DNA of 36,459 nt, taken from positions 1 through 36,459 of the forward strand of contig JAWXCM010000161.1 in the NCBI GenBank assembly GCA_034408745.1, written 5' to 3'. Under the pieces are notes generated by a model. The model did no database searches. It saw only the letters and a list, made by a program, of their open reading frames with translations, and was not told the origin of the DNA. The position numbers were made by a program, and so were the translations under genes. This stretch comes from JAWXCM01 sp034408745 (GTDB lineage Bacteria; Acidobacteriota; Terriglobia; Bryobacterales; Bryobacteraceae). How positions within the stretch are numbered: position 1 is the first letter of the stretch; each line of letters begins with the position of its first letter. This document shows positions 1-7,640 of the stretch, piece after piece.

Positions 1-93
1 GCGATAGCCGGCGTCGGCAGCCCGAAGCAGTGTGCCTCCGCAGGTCTGCTCGACGTCATCGGGATGGGCCGCCACCGCCAGCAGATCTACCAT
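1..93 (-). CDS. LmbE/PIG-L deacetylase, BshB1-like (N-terminal fragment, runs off window)
   Basis: The minus strand reads an open 31-codon frame from an ATG at 93-91 to the window edge. It encodes the start of an LmbE-type deacetylase. Residues 9-15 read AHPDDVE, the zinc-binding motif of the family, followed by a CGGTL stretch typical of BshB1. BshB1 deacetylates GlcNAc-malate in bacillithiol synthesis; that specific role is inferred from the motif form and from the BstA-like gene at 34493-35017. Its ATG overlaps the stop of the upstream rhomboid gene by seven bases (ATGGTAG, 93-87), which suggests translational coupling and membership in the same operon. The zinc motif and frame are seen directly; substrate specificity cannot be judged from 31 residues. 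Confidence 0.8.
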   Translation of the reverse strand, partial: MVDLLAVAAHPDDVEQTCGGTLLRAADAGYR

Positions 94-755
94 CGCAGGT
101 CCGGCCGATAGCGGAATCTTTCCCGCGTTCGCAGAACGAAAACGAGGCCGATTCCAGCAAGAAATCCGCCAATGTGAGCAAACCAGGCCACGCCGCCGCC
201 GGAAATACTGGAGTACGCAATCGATCCGATTCCCTGCAGAAACTGAAGGCCAAACCAGTACAGCAGCATGAACGCCGCCGGGATTTCCATGGTGGTGACA
301 AAAATAAAGATCGGGATTAGCGTAAGAATTCGCGAGCGTGGGAACCTGACCAGATATGCGCCCATTACGCCCGCGATCGCGCCGCTTGCCCCTACCGTCG
401 GGATGCGGGAAAACGGATTCAACAGAATGTGGACCAGCGCTGCCGCGATCCCGCAGAGCAGATAAAACAGCAGATATTTGCTGTGTCCCAGAACATCCTC
501 CACGTTGTCGCCGAAGATCCAGAGGAACCACATGTTGCCGATCAGGTGCATCCATCCACCGTGCAGAAACATGGAAGTGACCAGGTCCTGCAACTCCAGC
601 CGGTCCGGTACAATCCCGTGCTGGGCGATGAAGAAATTCCGGTAATGCGGCTCCAGCGAGATTTCAAACAGAAATACCAGCACATTAATGACGATAATCA
701 CCAGGGTGACTGCCGGAAAGTTGTTGCTGGGCTGTGTGTCACGAAGTGGAATCAT
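87..755 (-). CDS. Rhomboid family intramembrane serine protease
   Basis: A 222-residue integral membrane protein with about six hydrophobic segments, the compact bacterial rhomboid core. The family cleaves transmembrane substrates inside the bilayer with a Ser-His dyad. Here the GASGAIAG motif gives Ser124 and the WFAHIGGF motif gives His194. The HGGWMHLIGNMWFLWIFG stretch (about 65-82) matches the conserved loop 1/TM2 region. The start is the ATG at 755-753, six bases after the pfkB stop, and no good Shine-Dalgarno site is visible, so translation may depend on the upstream gene. It overlaps the following deacetylase by seven bases. The substrate is unknown. Confidence 0.93.
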   Translation of the reverse strand: MIPLRDTQPSNNFPAVTLVIIVINVLVFLFEISLEPHYRNFFIAQHGIVPDRLELQDLVTSMFLHGGWMHLIGNMWFLWIFGDNVEDVLGHSKYLLFYLLCGIAAALVHILLNPFSRIPTVGASGAIAGVMGAYLVRFPRSRILTLIPIFIFVTTMEIPAAFMLLYWFGLQFLQGIGSIAYSSISGGGVAWFAHIGGFLAGIGLVFVLRTRERFRYRPDLRW

Positions 756-761
756 AAAAAG

Positions 762-1715
762 TTAGACCGGCTGTCCCTGCCGGAGTTCGTAGTCCCGATG
801 GGAGCGCCGTTCCGTTCGGGCCATAATTCCGCGAGCCTGACCAAGAAGGTGCAACCCGCCGCGAGCTCCGATCTTCGTGCAGTTGATCGCAGCCATTGCG
901 TTTGACAGATCGAGCGCCTCCCGCAAGGGCAGCCCCTGCAGAATCGCGTAGCAAAATGCTCCGTGGAACACGTCGCCGGCGCCCGTGGTATCGACACAAT
1001 TCACCACGAATGCCGGGGAGTAGACATATTTGCCGTCGGCCAGCGCGAGCGCCCCGTGCGCCCCCAGTGTCATAGCCGCGACCTTCATCCCGTATTCCTG
1101 CTGGAGCAGTGCGAGCGCGCGGAAGGGGTCGCGCTCACTGGTCCACTGGCCCGGGAACTCCGAACTGGCGATCAGATAATCCACGTTGGGTAAGACGCGC
1201 TCAAAACCGTGGTAGATGGTATCTACGTCCACCGTCACAGGAATTCCGTGGGCGCGGGCGAGTTCGGCCGCTCTCGCCACTGCCGGAGTGTCGTGTCCAT
1301 CGATGTGCAGCATCCGGCCGCACGCGATCATGTCCGGGGTGATTTCCTCCGGCTCCAGTCGCAGGCAGTCCTCGCGCTTCCACAAAACGGTGCGTTCGCC
1401 GGTGGATTCATCGATCAGGATGTACGCGGTTTGGTTGGCGCATCCCTTGCGGACCTGGACGTGCGAAATGTCGATCCCGGAAGCGCGCAGGCTGTCCATC
1501 TGGACCACGCCGCGGTGATCGTCACCGCACGTGCCGATGTATTTCACACGCAGCCCGAGGTTGGCGCACGCAACCATCGCGCTCGCCACCTGACCGCCTG
1601 GGCTAAGGATCTCTTCAGCGAATGGAACCTTTCCGGCGTAAGCGGGAAATTTGGGAAGAAGGATGAGAGTGTCCGTCGCGTTGAGGCCAACGCCAACGAC
1701 ATCGAAATCGGGCAT
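762..1715 (-). CDS. PfkB-family carbohydrate kinase
   Basis: A 317-residue ribokinase/PfkB kinase. Family members transfer phosphate from ATP to a sugar or nucleoside hydroxyl in the cytoplasm. The N-terminal signature has the GG pair at 40-41 (SPGGQVASA), and the C-terminal signature DTTGAGD at 242-248 supplies the catalytic base Asp248 and the anion hole. Length is normal for the family. The start ATG at 1715-1713 lies 17 bases after the stop of the methyltransferase gene. The substrate cannot be predicted: the neighbours (methyltransferase, rhomboid, LmbE deacetylase) do not form a known sugar pathway. Confidence 0.92.
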   Translation of the reverse strand: MPDFDVVGVGLNATDTLILLPKFPAYAGKVPFAEEILSPGGQVASAMVACANLGLRVKYIGTCGDDHRGVVQMDSLRASGIDISHVQVRKGCANQTAYILIDESTGERTVLWKREDCLRLEPEEITPDMIACGRMLHIDGHDTPAVARAAELARAHGIPVTVDVDTIYHGFERVLPNVDYLIASSEFPGQWTSERDPFRALALLQQEYGMKVAAMTLGAHGALALADGKYVYSPAFVVNCVDTTGAGDVFHGAFCYAILQGLPLREALDLSNAMAAINCTKIGARGGLHLLGQARGIMARTERRSHRDYELRQGQPV

Positions 1716-1732
1716 CTGAAATCCAGAGTAAC

Positions 1733-2341
1733 TTACTGGGCTTTAGCCTGGGCCGCCTTCTTTTTGGGAGGTGCTTTCACCGATGCCGGAGCGCCGATTT
1801 CATACAGGTAAATGGTGTGGTTTCGGTTATAGGCGTGGATCTTCTCCACCTTCGCTGTTTTCCAGCCCCGCACTTCGAAATCATGCGACACCACACGCGT
1901 TCCAGGGCGCAGTTGCTTCTCCATGGCCGGACGCAGCATCTCATTGGAGTTGGTCTCCAGATACAACGTCACCACGTCGGCGTCGCTAAACTTCACTTCA
2001 AGGATGTTCCCGAGGCGGATCTCGACCTGTTCCTGCAGTCCGAGGCGCTTTACCAGCGCACTCGTCATTTCCACAAGTTTGGGAGAAATCTCAATGCCGA
2101 CGCCGTGCGCCTTGTAGCGCTGCGCGGCTGTGATCAGGATTCGGCCGTCCCCACAGCCGAGGTCGTAGACAAGGTCACCTGGCTTGATATTGGCAAGCTC
2201 CAGCATCTTGTCGACAATCGGTTGAGGCGACAGGACATAGGGTGCCAGAGTCTGCTCGTGCTCCCGCAGGTCGCGTTGCAACGGTCTTTGAGCTGCCGCG
2301 GGGAGAAAGCCCAGCAGCAGGAGCACGGTCGTGATTCGCAT
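1733..2341 (-). CDS. Class I SAM methyltransferase with apparent signal peptide
   Basis: A 202-residue protein. Motif I DLGCGDGR (60-67) and an acidic residue after beta-2 (GVGIEIS, Glu84) identify a class I Rossmann methyltransferase. The N terminus (a basic residue, then a TTVLLLLGFLPAAAQ hydrophobic stretch) looks like a Sec signal peptide ending near residue 18. That is odd, because S-adenosylmethionine is a cytosolic cofactor. The C terminus is a Lys/Ala/Pro-rich tail (about 190-202). The start ATG at 2341 is four bases after the stop of the secreted unknown gene upstream, so the two are co-transcribed. The substrate is unknown. Alternatively, the N-terminal helix may be a membrane anchor, or a start further in may be used. 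Confidence 0.8.
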   Translation of the reverse strand: MRITTVLLLLGFLPAAAQRPLQRDLREHEQTLAPYVLSPQPIVDKMLELANIKPGDLVYDLGCGDGRILITAAQRYKAHGVGIEISPKLVEMTSALVKRLGLQEQVEIRLGNILEVKFSDADVVTLYLETNSNEMLRPAMEKQLRPGTRVVSHDFEVRGWKTAKVEKIHAYNRNHTIYLYEIGAPASVKAPPKKKAAQAKAQ

Positions 2342-2345
2342 CGGT

Positions 2346-3584
2346 CTACTCTGATGAAGACGTACCGGACCGCCGAACCTGTTTCCATTTAACGATTCTG
2401 GAAACCATTTCCGAGACGGCGAACCAAAGATCCCTGGGTCTACTGATAGTGTACTCCTGGCCCTTCATAAATTTGACGGCCTTGCTGATGGTATCGTTCC
2501 ATGGCACGGCCTGCGGGTACAGGTTATAGTTCATGTAGAACACGGGATAGTTCAGATCGCCAATCTGGCGCAGCGAGTCCTGAGGCACACTTTCTTCAAG
2601 CAGAGCTTTTGGTCCGGCGAACACCACGGCGTCCGGGACAGCCGCACCCGGAACGCTCACTTCCTGCCGGATCAAATTCGCCAAAAACTCGGTATCCCCG
2701 TGCTTCTGGCTTAGCCGTTTGAGGTCGATCGTTCCCAGATTCAGTGAGTTGAGAGCTTCACCGAGGCCTGGGAAGTCGATCTTGTCGGCGTTGTCCTGGC
2801 GGTACAGCACGCGCTGTTCCTGCAGGTTGAACGCGACCAGCGAAAATCGCCCGATCCGCGGATCGCGCGAGATATTTCTCAATATGGACACCAGGGCGCT
2901 GGTGTCGAGCGGCTGCAGTGTCGCCGATTTCGAATTCTGGGGTGCGAAGTTCACCAGCACCTTCACATTCAGGGGCGGCTCTTCGCTGCTTCGGGCTACC
3001 GGCGGCTCTTCCCGGAACTGCTCGCGGTCCAGCGCCCGGATCTCTCCGGATGTCAGCGCCAGGGCGATTTGCCGGTCCTTTGCAGGAAGCTGGGCCTCAA
3101 AGTCCCACGAATGCGAACAAACCCGCTCGGAGCGGTCGCGCATCAGCCAGTCGACGTGATACTTTCCCTCACCGACGTCGAACCCGCCCAGCAAATAGGC
3201 GTCGCCTTTGGCTTCGTCTTCAATGCTGGGGACGGTAAAGCGCTGCGTCAGATACAGGGTGTCGCCTTTGGGTTCCAGCGGCTGGACCCGGAAGACAATA
3301 GTAAGGAGATTCTCGGAGCCGGAGAGTTCCTTCATCGGAACACTGACTTCGTAGCCGCCATGGTATCGAAGATCGAAGCCGAGAAGAGGTTTGCTGTTAA
3401 TCACGGCGCACGGGAGGTCTTTGCGAGTTTCGCCAGCTTCAAGGACGGCGATATCGGATGGAAACATTCGGAAAGCACCGGAAAGGCCAGTGCCGCCCAT
3501 CAGGACCTGAGCCTGCGTGACCGCGCAGAAAGATAGCGGGGAGAGAATTAAGAGGACGAGTCGTGTGTTACGGGCGGCGCACAT
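2346..3584 (-). CDS. Secreted protein of unknown function, possible VWA-like C-terminal domain
   Basis: A 412-residue protein beginning with a clear signal peptide (LVLLILSPLSFCAVTQA, cleavage near residue 25). I do not recognise a named family. The first half looks beta-rich. The second half, from about residue 200, has alternating strands and helices (LNVKVLVNFAP, RFSLVAFNL, DAVVFAGP) resembling the von Willebrand A-like folds common in secreted acidobacterial proteins, but a canonical DxSxS metal site is not visible. It is the first gene of the minus-strand operon that continues with the methyltransferase four bases downstream. The start ATG at 3584 is chosen because it directly precedes the signal peptide. 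Confidence 0.7.
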   Translation of the reverse strand: MCAARNTRLVLLILSPLSFCAVTQAQVLMGGTGLSGAFRMFPSDIAVLEAGETRKDLPCAVINSKPLLGFDLRYHGGYEVSVPMKELSGSENLLTIVFRVQPLEPKGDTLYLTQRFTVPSIEDEAKGDAYLLGGFDVGEGKYHVDWLMRDRSERVCSHSWDFEAQLPAKDRQIALALTSGEIRALDREQFREEPPVARSSEEPPLNVKVLVNFAPQNSKSATLQPLDTSALVSILRNISRDPRIGRFSLVAFNLQEQRVLYRQDNADKIDFPGLGEALNSLNLGTIDLKRLSQKHGDTEFLANLIRQEVSVPGAAVPDAVVFAGPKALLEESVPQDSLRQIGDLNYPVFYMNYNLYPQAVPWNDTISKAVKFMKGQEYTISRPRDLWFAVSEMVSRIVKWKQVRRSGTSSSE

Positions 3585-3862
3585 TCGCTAACCCATTTCG
3601 TTTCCTGCCCGATGTTTACCGGTGCCGACACCCGTGGTGTAAGCTCCCCGTAACAAAAGCAGCTTTAGTCGTATTATGCGGGTTTTGGTAGAAAGCGCAA
3701 GTGGCAACCATCCCTCCAGCCCGCAAACCATAGATCACAAACATCTTTCGGGTGTTTCAGAAACTGGAAGAAATATTTGCCCCACGACGCTGTGGTGTAC
3801 AAGTTTTGGAATTTCAGGTTCCATCGAAAGCGCGTTGTGATACATTGCAATTGGACTCTCCC
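3585..3862. other. Divergent intergenic region between the secreted-protein operon and ssb
   Basis: About 280 bases separate the two divergent start codons. No gene, tRNA or repeat is seen. The plus strand stays open from 3752 in the ssb frame, but the residues before the ATG at 3863 do not resemble SSB, so this is treated as leader. A TATTAT hexamer at 3672-3677 and a TACATT hexamer at 3841-3846 could be -10 elements for ssb, but neither has a convincing -35 partner. Confidence 0.4.
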
Positions 3863-4381
3863 ATGGCTTCCCGCAGCGTAAACAAAGTTATTCTCATCGG
3901 CAATCTTGGCAAGGACGCGGAGACGAAGTTCGCGCCCAGCGGAACTGCCAAGACCACCTTCAGCATCGCCACTTCCCGCCGCTGGAAGGATCAGGCCACA
4001 GGTGACTGGAAGGAAGAAACCGACTGGCACAACATCGTATTGTGGAAATCGGAAAACCTCGCCAACTACCTGCAGAAAGGGAAGCAGGTGTTCATTGAGG
4101 GCCGCCTGACCACGCGCAGTTGGGACGACAAAGACGGCAACAAGAAGTGGATGACGGAAGTGGTCGCCGACAACGTCATCCTTCTGGGTCAGGGCGGTGG
4201 CGGCGGCGAAGGCGGCGGCGGTAGTCGAAGCTCGTCTTACGACGACTCGGAATTCGGCAGCGGTGGCGGCGGCGGTCCCGTCTCCATGCCGCGCAGCGCA
4301 CGGCGTGAACCAGCCGCTCCCACTCAAAGCACCGGCGGTAGTTTCGAGCCCGGCATCACCGATGACGACGTACCTTTCTAA
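3863..4381 (+). CDS. ssb: Single-stranded DNA-binding protein SSB
   Basis: A 172-residue SSB. It coats single-stranded DNA during replication, repair and recombination. The OB-fold covers about residues 1-110 (SRSVNKVILIGNLGKDAE, then a DWHNIVLWKSENLA stretch). A Gly/Ser-rich disordered linker follows. The protein ends in the acidic tip DDDVPF, the docking site for replication and repair partners. The start ATG at 3863 fits where homology to SSB begins; an upstream in-frame start at 3752 would add 37 unrelated residues. The gene appears to be monocistronic: 282 bases without a gene follow it. Confidence 0.97.
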   Translation: MASRSVNKVILIGNLGKDAETKFAPSGTAKTTFSIATSRRWKDQATGDWKEETDWHNIVLWKSENLANYLQKGKQVFIEGRLTTRSWDDKDGNKKWMTEVVADNVILLGQGGGGGEGGGGSRSSSYDDSEFGSGGGGGPVSMPRSARREPAAPTQSTGGSFEPGITDDDVPF

Positions 4382-4395
4382 GTCGGGTATTGGGG

Positions 4396-4549
4396 AAAGT
4401 GTTCAGTTTCCTTGAGGAATCCCGTCTCTCGATTGATTTCCAAAGGTCCTGTTGGAGCCGCCTGCTCTGGGCCAAGTCCCCCGAAGTGTCCACTTTCAGC
4501 CCAACTCGCAGTTTTGAATCGGGTAGCGTCCAGCCTGTTCACTTTCGAA
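4396..4549. repeat. Three related TGTYCA-type motifs, possible IS-end remnant
   Basis: The 282-base gap after ssb contains no convincing gene but holds three similar short motifs: GTGTTCAGTTTCC at 4399-4411, GTGTCCACTTTCAG at 4486-4499 and TGTTCACTTTCGAA at 4536-4549. TGTCCACTTTC-like sequences at uneven spacing resemble the multiple terminal repeats at the ends of IS21-type elements. The motif copies are seen directly; the IS origin is inference. No transposase gene or remnant was recognised beside them. Confidence 0.3.
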
Positions 4550-4663
4550 TCTTTGAAAACCAAACGCCGATCGATCGTCTGATGAGTCGTGGACGATACA
4601 ATCGGGCGGCAGTGCCAAGAACCACCGGCCGGAAGCGCTACGCTATTCTTGTTTCAATCAGGG

Positions 4664-5224
4664 ATGAGTAGACCCGTTACATTGCTCGAACGGCTCAGCG
4701 AGCACGCATTGTCGTTCGGCGCTCAATCGATAGCGGTGGAGTTCAAGGACAGCCGCGAATGGGTCTTCGCCAACATAGACGGCTCGAGCGTTCGGATTGC
4801 TGACTTCGCAAGCTCCAGCGCCCACGCGAAGGAGTTGCGAGGGAACCTCTCAGCCGCCGCCAGGAAGCCCATACGCACTGTGCTCGGCGGGCACGCCTGC
4901 ATTCTCAAAGTCCGCGTCTTCGAAAACTTTGGCGAGGATGCCTTCGAGGTCAGGATCGATCCAGCGCCGAAACTCGATCCCTCAATAGCCCCATCATTCA
5001 CGTCCAGGCAGGGCCAGTATCTGGCCTTCATCTACAACTACACGAAGATCCATAGTCAAGCTCCTGCTGAATCGGATTTGGAACGCTATTTCCGGGTCTC
5101 CCCGCCGGCGATTCACGAGATGATCAAGACCCTGGAGCGCAACGGCCTCATCGAGAAAACTCCTGGGAAGGCGCGATCCATCCGTCTCCTCGTACAGCCA
5201 GAACACCTGCCGCGCTTGGCATAG
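4664..5224 (+). CDS. Putative regulator with C-terminal LexA-type winged helix and no protease domain
   Basis: A 186-residue protein when started at the ATG at 4664. Residues about 113-178 align by eye with the LexA DNA-binding domain: an RQGQYLAFIYNY helix, then a recognition region with RVSPPAIHEMIKTLERNGLI, then a PGKARSIRL wing. In LexA this domain is N-terminal and followed by an S24 autoprotease. Here it is C-terminal, and residues 1-105 form an unrecognised alpha/beta domain with no Ser-Lys protease motif. DNA binding is therefore likely, but RecA-stimulated self-cleavage is not expected. A GTG at 4589 would add 25 residues. The gene stands alone; a 12-base palindrome lies just after the stop. 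Target genes are unknown. Confidence 0.72.
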   Translation: MSRPVTLLERLSEHALSFGAQSIAVEFKDSREWVFANIDGSSVRIADFASSSAHAKELRGNLSAAARKPIRTVLGGHACILKVRVFENFGEDAFEVRIDPAPKLDPSIAPSFTSRQGQYLAFIYNYTKIHSQAPAESDLERYFRVSPPAIHEMIKTLERNGLIEKTPGKARSIRLLVQPEHLPRLA

Positions 5225-5226
5225 AT

Positions 5227-5238
5227 CGATGATCATCG
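5227..5238. promoter_or_regulatory. Perfect 12-base palindrome CGATGATCATCG
   Basis: CGATGATCATCG reads identically on both strands and sits two bases after the stop of the LexA-type regulator and 178 bases before the PIG-L gene. It could be an operator for the regulator or chance. The remainder of the 5225-5415 gap shows no gene, RNA or repeat that I can support. Confidence 0.25.
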
Positions 5239-5415
5239 CTGGACCGCATAGCTTTGACGCCGTCGTGTTTGTTGTTTCGATCTCGAACCAATTACAAGCT
5301 GGACGCGGCCAAATCCGCGCAAAACCGTTCCAAGGCCCGTCCGTCAGTTCGACTGGCGTTGTCTCACCGTGAGCCTTCGGTCGACGGTGGCACCCCTGGC
5401 CGTCTATCAAATGCC

Positions 5416-6222
5416 ATGTTCGCAGACTTGCCCGGAGTTCTCCTCGGCCGCCGCCCAGAAGCTCGCGTTACCATCGTTGCAGCCCATCCGGACGACGAGA
5501 GTATAGGAGCAGCGTCCCGGCTCGCGAGCCTCCCCGGACTCACCATTATCCACGTTACCGATGGCTCGCCGCGCAATCTGGCCGACGCGGCCCGGAACGG
5601 CTTCCACGATGCCGCTGGTTATGCACGGCAGCGGCGCCTCGAACTTGCGGCGGCGCTCAGCGAAGCGCGGGTGTCGCCCCAACTCGTCGAGCTCGGCATT
5701 CAGGATCAAACCGCGGCCGAAAACCTGACGCGACTCAGCCACAGCCTTGCCGGCCATTTCTCGCGGAACCGCCCGGATCTGATCCTGACGCATCCTTATG
5801 AAGGCGGCCACCCCGACCACGACGCCACCGCCTTCGCCGTCTCCGCCGCAGCCGAACTGGCGGGCATTCCCCGATCCTCGCTGGCCGAATTCACCAGCTA
5901 TCACGTCCATAAGGACCGACTCCGGACCGGCGCGTTCCTCCCGAACGGCGGCCCCGAAATTGTATGCGAGCTTACGTCCGGGCAGCAGGTCGCCAAACGC
6001 CGGGTCTTCGACTGCTTCCGCACGCAGCTTCAGATCCTCGAACCGTTCGTGCTTACAGCCGAGCGCTTTCGCCTTTCCCCACCGTACGACTTCAACCGGC
6101 CGCCGCATTCCGGCGAACTCTGGTATGAGCGGCTCGGCTGGGAGATCGACGGCGCCCGTTTCCGCCGGCTCGCTTCCCGCGCGGCGCAGGAACTGGAACT
6201 TGGAACGCTCGCCGCCCGATGA
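5416..6222 (+). CDS. PIG-L/LmbE family deacetylase
   Basis: A 268-residue LmbE-fold metal-dependent deacetylase, which removes N-acetyl groups from GlcNAc-type substrates. The zinc motif AHPDDE is at residues 23-28 and the second metal/catalytic motif GHPDHD at 131-136. The start ATG at 5416 is chosen because the 54 residues that could be added upstream are unlike the family; no strong Shine-Dalgarno site is present. Its stop overlaps the ATG of a glycosyltransferase stump (ATGA, 6219-6222). That pairing is common in surface-polysaccharide loci, so this enzyme probably modified a glycan or glycolipid rather than bacillithiol; that role is inference. Confidence 0.88.
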   Translation: MFADLPGVLLGRRPEARVTIVAAHPDDESIGAASRLASLPGLTIIHVTDGSPRNLADAARNGFHDAAGYARQRRLELAAALSEARVSPQLVELGIQDQTAAENLTRLSHSLAGHFSRNRPDLILTHPYEGGHPDHDATAFAVSAAAELAGIPRSSLAEFTSYHVHKDRLRTGAFLPNGGPEIVCELTSGQQVAKRRVFDCFRTQLQILEPFVLTAERFRLSPPYDFNRPPHSGELWYERLGWEIDGARFRRLASRAAQELELGTLAAR

Positions 6223-6257
6223 AGATCCTCAGCGTCCCGTACCCGTTCGCACCTGTA
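6219..6257 (+). pseudogene. 5' stump of a GT4-type glycosyltransferase
   Basis: An ATG overlapping the deacetylase stop (ATGA) begins a frame reading MKILSVPYPFAPV, the usual first residues of GT4-type glycosyltransferases that follow PIG-L deacetylases. After about 13 codons the resemblance ends, and from 6291 the frame runs antisense through the cpaE-like gene to a stop at 6417-6419. The expected nucleotide-sugar-binding domain is absent. This looks like the left junction of a deletion or rearrangement. The stump is seen directly; the family assignment of such a short piece relies on my memory of the motif. Confidence 0.5.
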
Positions 6258-6290
6258 CCTGGGGAGCGAAGGACCGCATCCAGTACCGAA

Positions 6291-7517
6291 TCAGGCGCGG
6301 CCGCGGCTCGGATTGAGCGTGAAGAACTCCAGGAATTTCTTCGCGGGCTCGGGCTTTTTCATGGACTGCTCGTCTGGTATCATCCGCGCAAACTCCGCGA
6401 TTTGCCGGCCCAGTTCTGAGTTTTCCTTCACCGGGTTCGCATCCTGCAACGCCTGCGCCACGCTCATGTAATCGTTGGCGAATGTTCGGAACACGGGCAG
6501 GCCCAGCAGCGACGATATGTCCTTCTCATCGATTGAGCTCCGCTTCACCGCCCGGTTCAGCAACACGGTCACCCGGTCGCCCAAGTCCAGGGAATTGAGA
6601 TACGCCACGCGGTCCCGGGCCAGATACAGGGCTGGCAGTTCCGGCGTCGTCACCAGGAAAATGCGCCTCGACTGGCGCATGATTTCAATGGAGTATTTCT
6701 CGAAGTTCCCCGACAGGTCCGCGAACACGATCTTGTAGGGCCGGCGCAGGAATTCGATTAGCCTCTGTGCCTGGATCGGCGACACGCGCGTGTCCGGCTG
6801 CAGGCGCCCGGCATGCATGAAATCGACTCCGAATTTCCGGCAGATCAACTTCGACCACGTGCTCTCATCCGCTTCGTCCGTCGACGCGGCGTCCACCACG
6901 CTGCGCTCACTGTCCAGCTTCAGCATGAATCGCACAACGCCGTTGCTCAGATCGAAATCCCCGAAAAACACAGGGTCGGCGGTGATGCGAGCCGCGGCAA
7001 TCGCGGTGTTGACGGCCAGTGTGGTGGTACCGACACCAGGTTTCGCGGGAAGGAAGGAATAGACCAGATTGGTGCCCTTAGCCAGCACCGAGTCGGTGGA
7101 CAATTGCGTACGAACGCGAAGCAGGGACTCGGCCACGATGTCGTGACGGAACGGCGGGCTTAGAAATTCCTGAATTCCCAGCCGTATGACCTGTAACAGC
7201 ATCGACGGCTCGGCCTGGTCGTGGACCGCTATGAACTGGACGCCTGGCAGAGACTTCCTGACTTCTTCTGCGAGTCGGCCTGCTTCCGGCAGATCGGCAA
7301 CACTCAGAATGACGCAATTTGGAGCGTAGATCCTGACCAGCCGTCCGGCCTCTTCCGCATTAGGATAGTAAGGAAACGAACGCAGAATTGTGACGCCTGA
7401 CTGTGACTCCATCGACCGCGCAACCAGTTGGCTGACAGCGGTTTCCGGGCAAAATAGAAATGCGCGAATTTCGATCGCCTGACGAGACAATATGCGACCC
7501 TCCGCTGGAATTGTCAC
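6291..7517 (-). CDS. CpaE-like pilus assembly/ParA-MinD family ATPase
   Basis: A 408-residue protein. Residues about 15-135 resemble a degenerate response-regulator receiver domain. From about 150 there is a MinD/ParA-type ATPase with a deviant Walker A, KPGVGTTT (159-166), where Thr replaces the second Lys as in CpaE. An FFGDFDLSNG strand at 184-193 follows. CpaE proteins localise or regulate Flp/Tad pilus assembly at the inner membrane. No other tad/cpa gene is present here, so the partner system must lie elsewhere or the protein has another role. The GTG at 7517 has a GAGG site eight bases upstream; a TTG at 7490 preceded by GGAGGG is an equally good start. Confidence 0.82.
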   Translation of the reverse strand: MTIPAEGRILSRQAIEIRAFLFCPETAVSQLVARSMESQSGVTILRSFPYYPNAEEAGRLVRIYAPNCVILSVADLPEAGRLAEEVRKSLPGVQFIAVHDQAEPSMLLQVIRLGIQEFLSPPFRHDIVAESLLRVRTQLSTDSVLAKGTNLVYSFLPAKPGVGTTTLAVNTAIAAARITADPVFFGDFDLSNGVVRFMLKLDSERSVVDAASTDEADESTWSKLICRKFGVDFMHAGRLQPDTRVSPIQAQRLIEFLRRPYKIVFADLSGNFEKYSIEIMRQSRRIFLVTTPELPALYLARDRVAYLNSLDLGDRVTVLLNRAVKRSSIDEKDISSLLGLPVFRTFANDYMSVAQALQDANPVKENSELGRQIAEFARMIPDEQSMKKPEPAKKFLEFFTLNPSRGRA

Positions 7518-7640
7518 ACGACTCCCGCCTCGACTGGAGCGCGTATCGCTCCTGGCGACCCGACTAAGAAGGCGTGCTACTGCCAGGGGCTTTGTCTTAA
7601 GCCGCCCAACCGCCGGCCGCGCGTTCCCAGGGCAATCGCA

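Noticed and set aside
7554..7600. Inverted repeat CCTGGC/GCCAGG as a terminator
   Set aside because: The stem is six bases with a long loop and no T-run follows on either strand.
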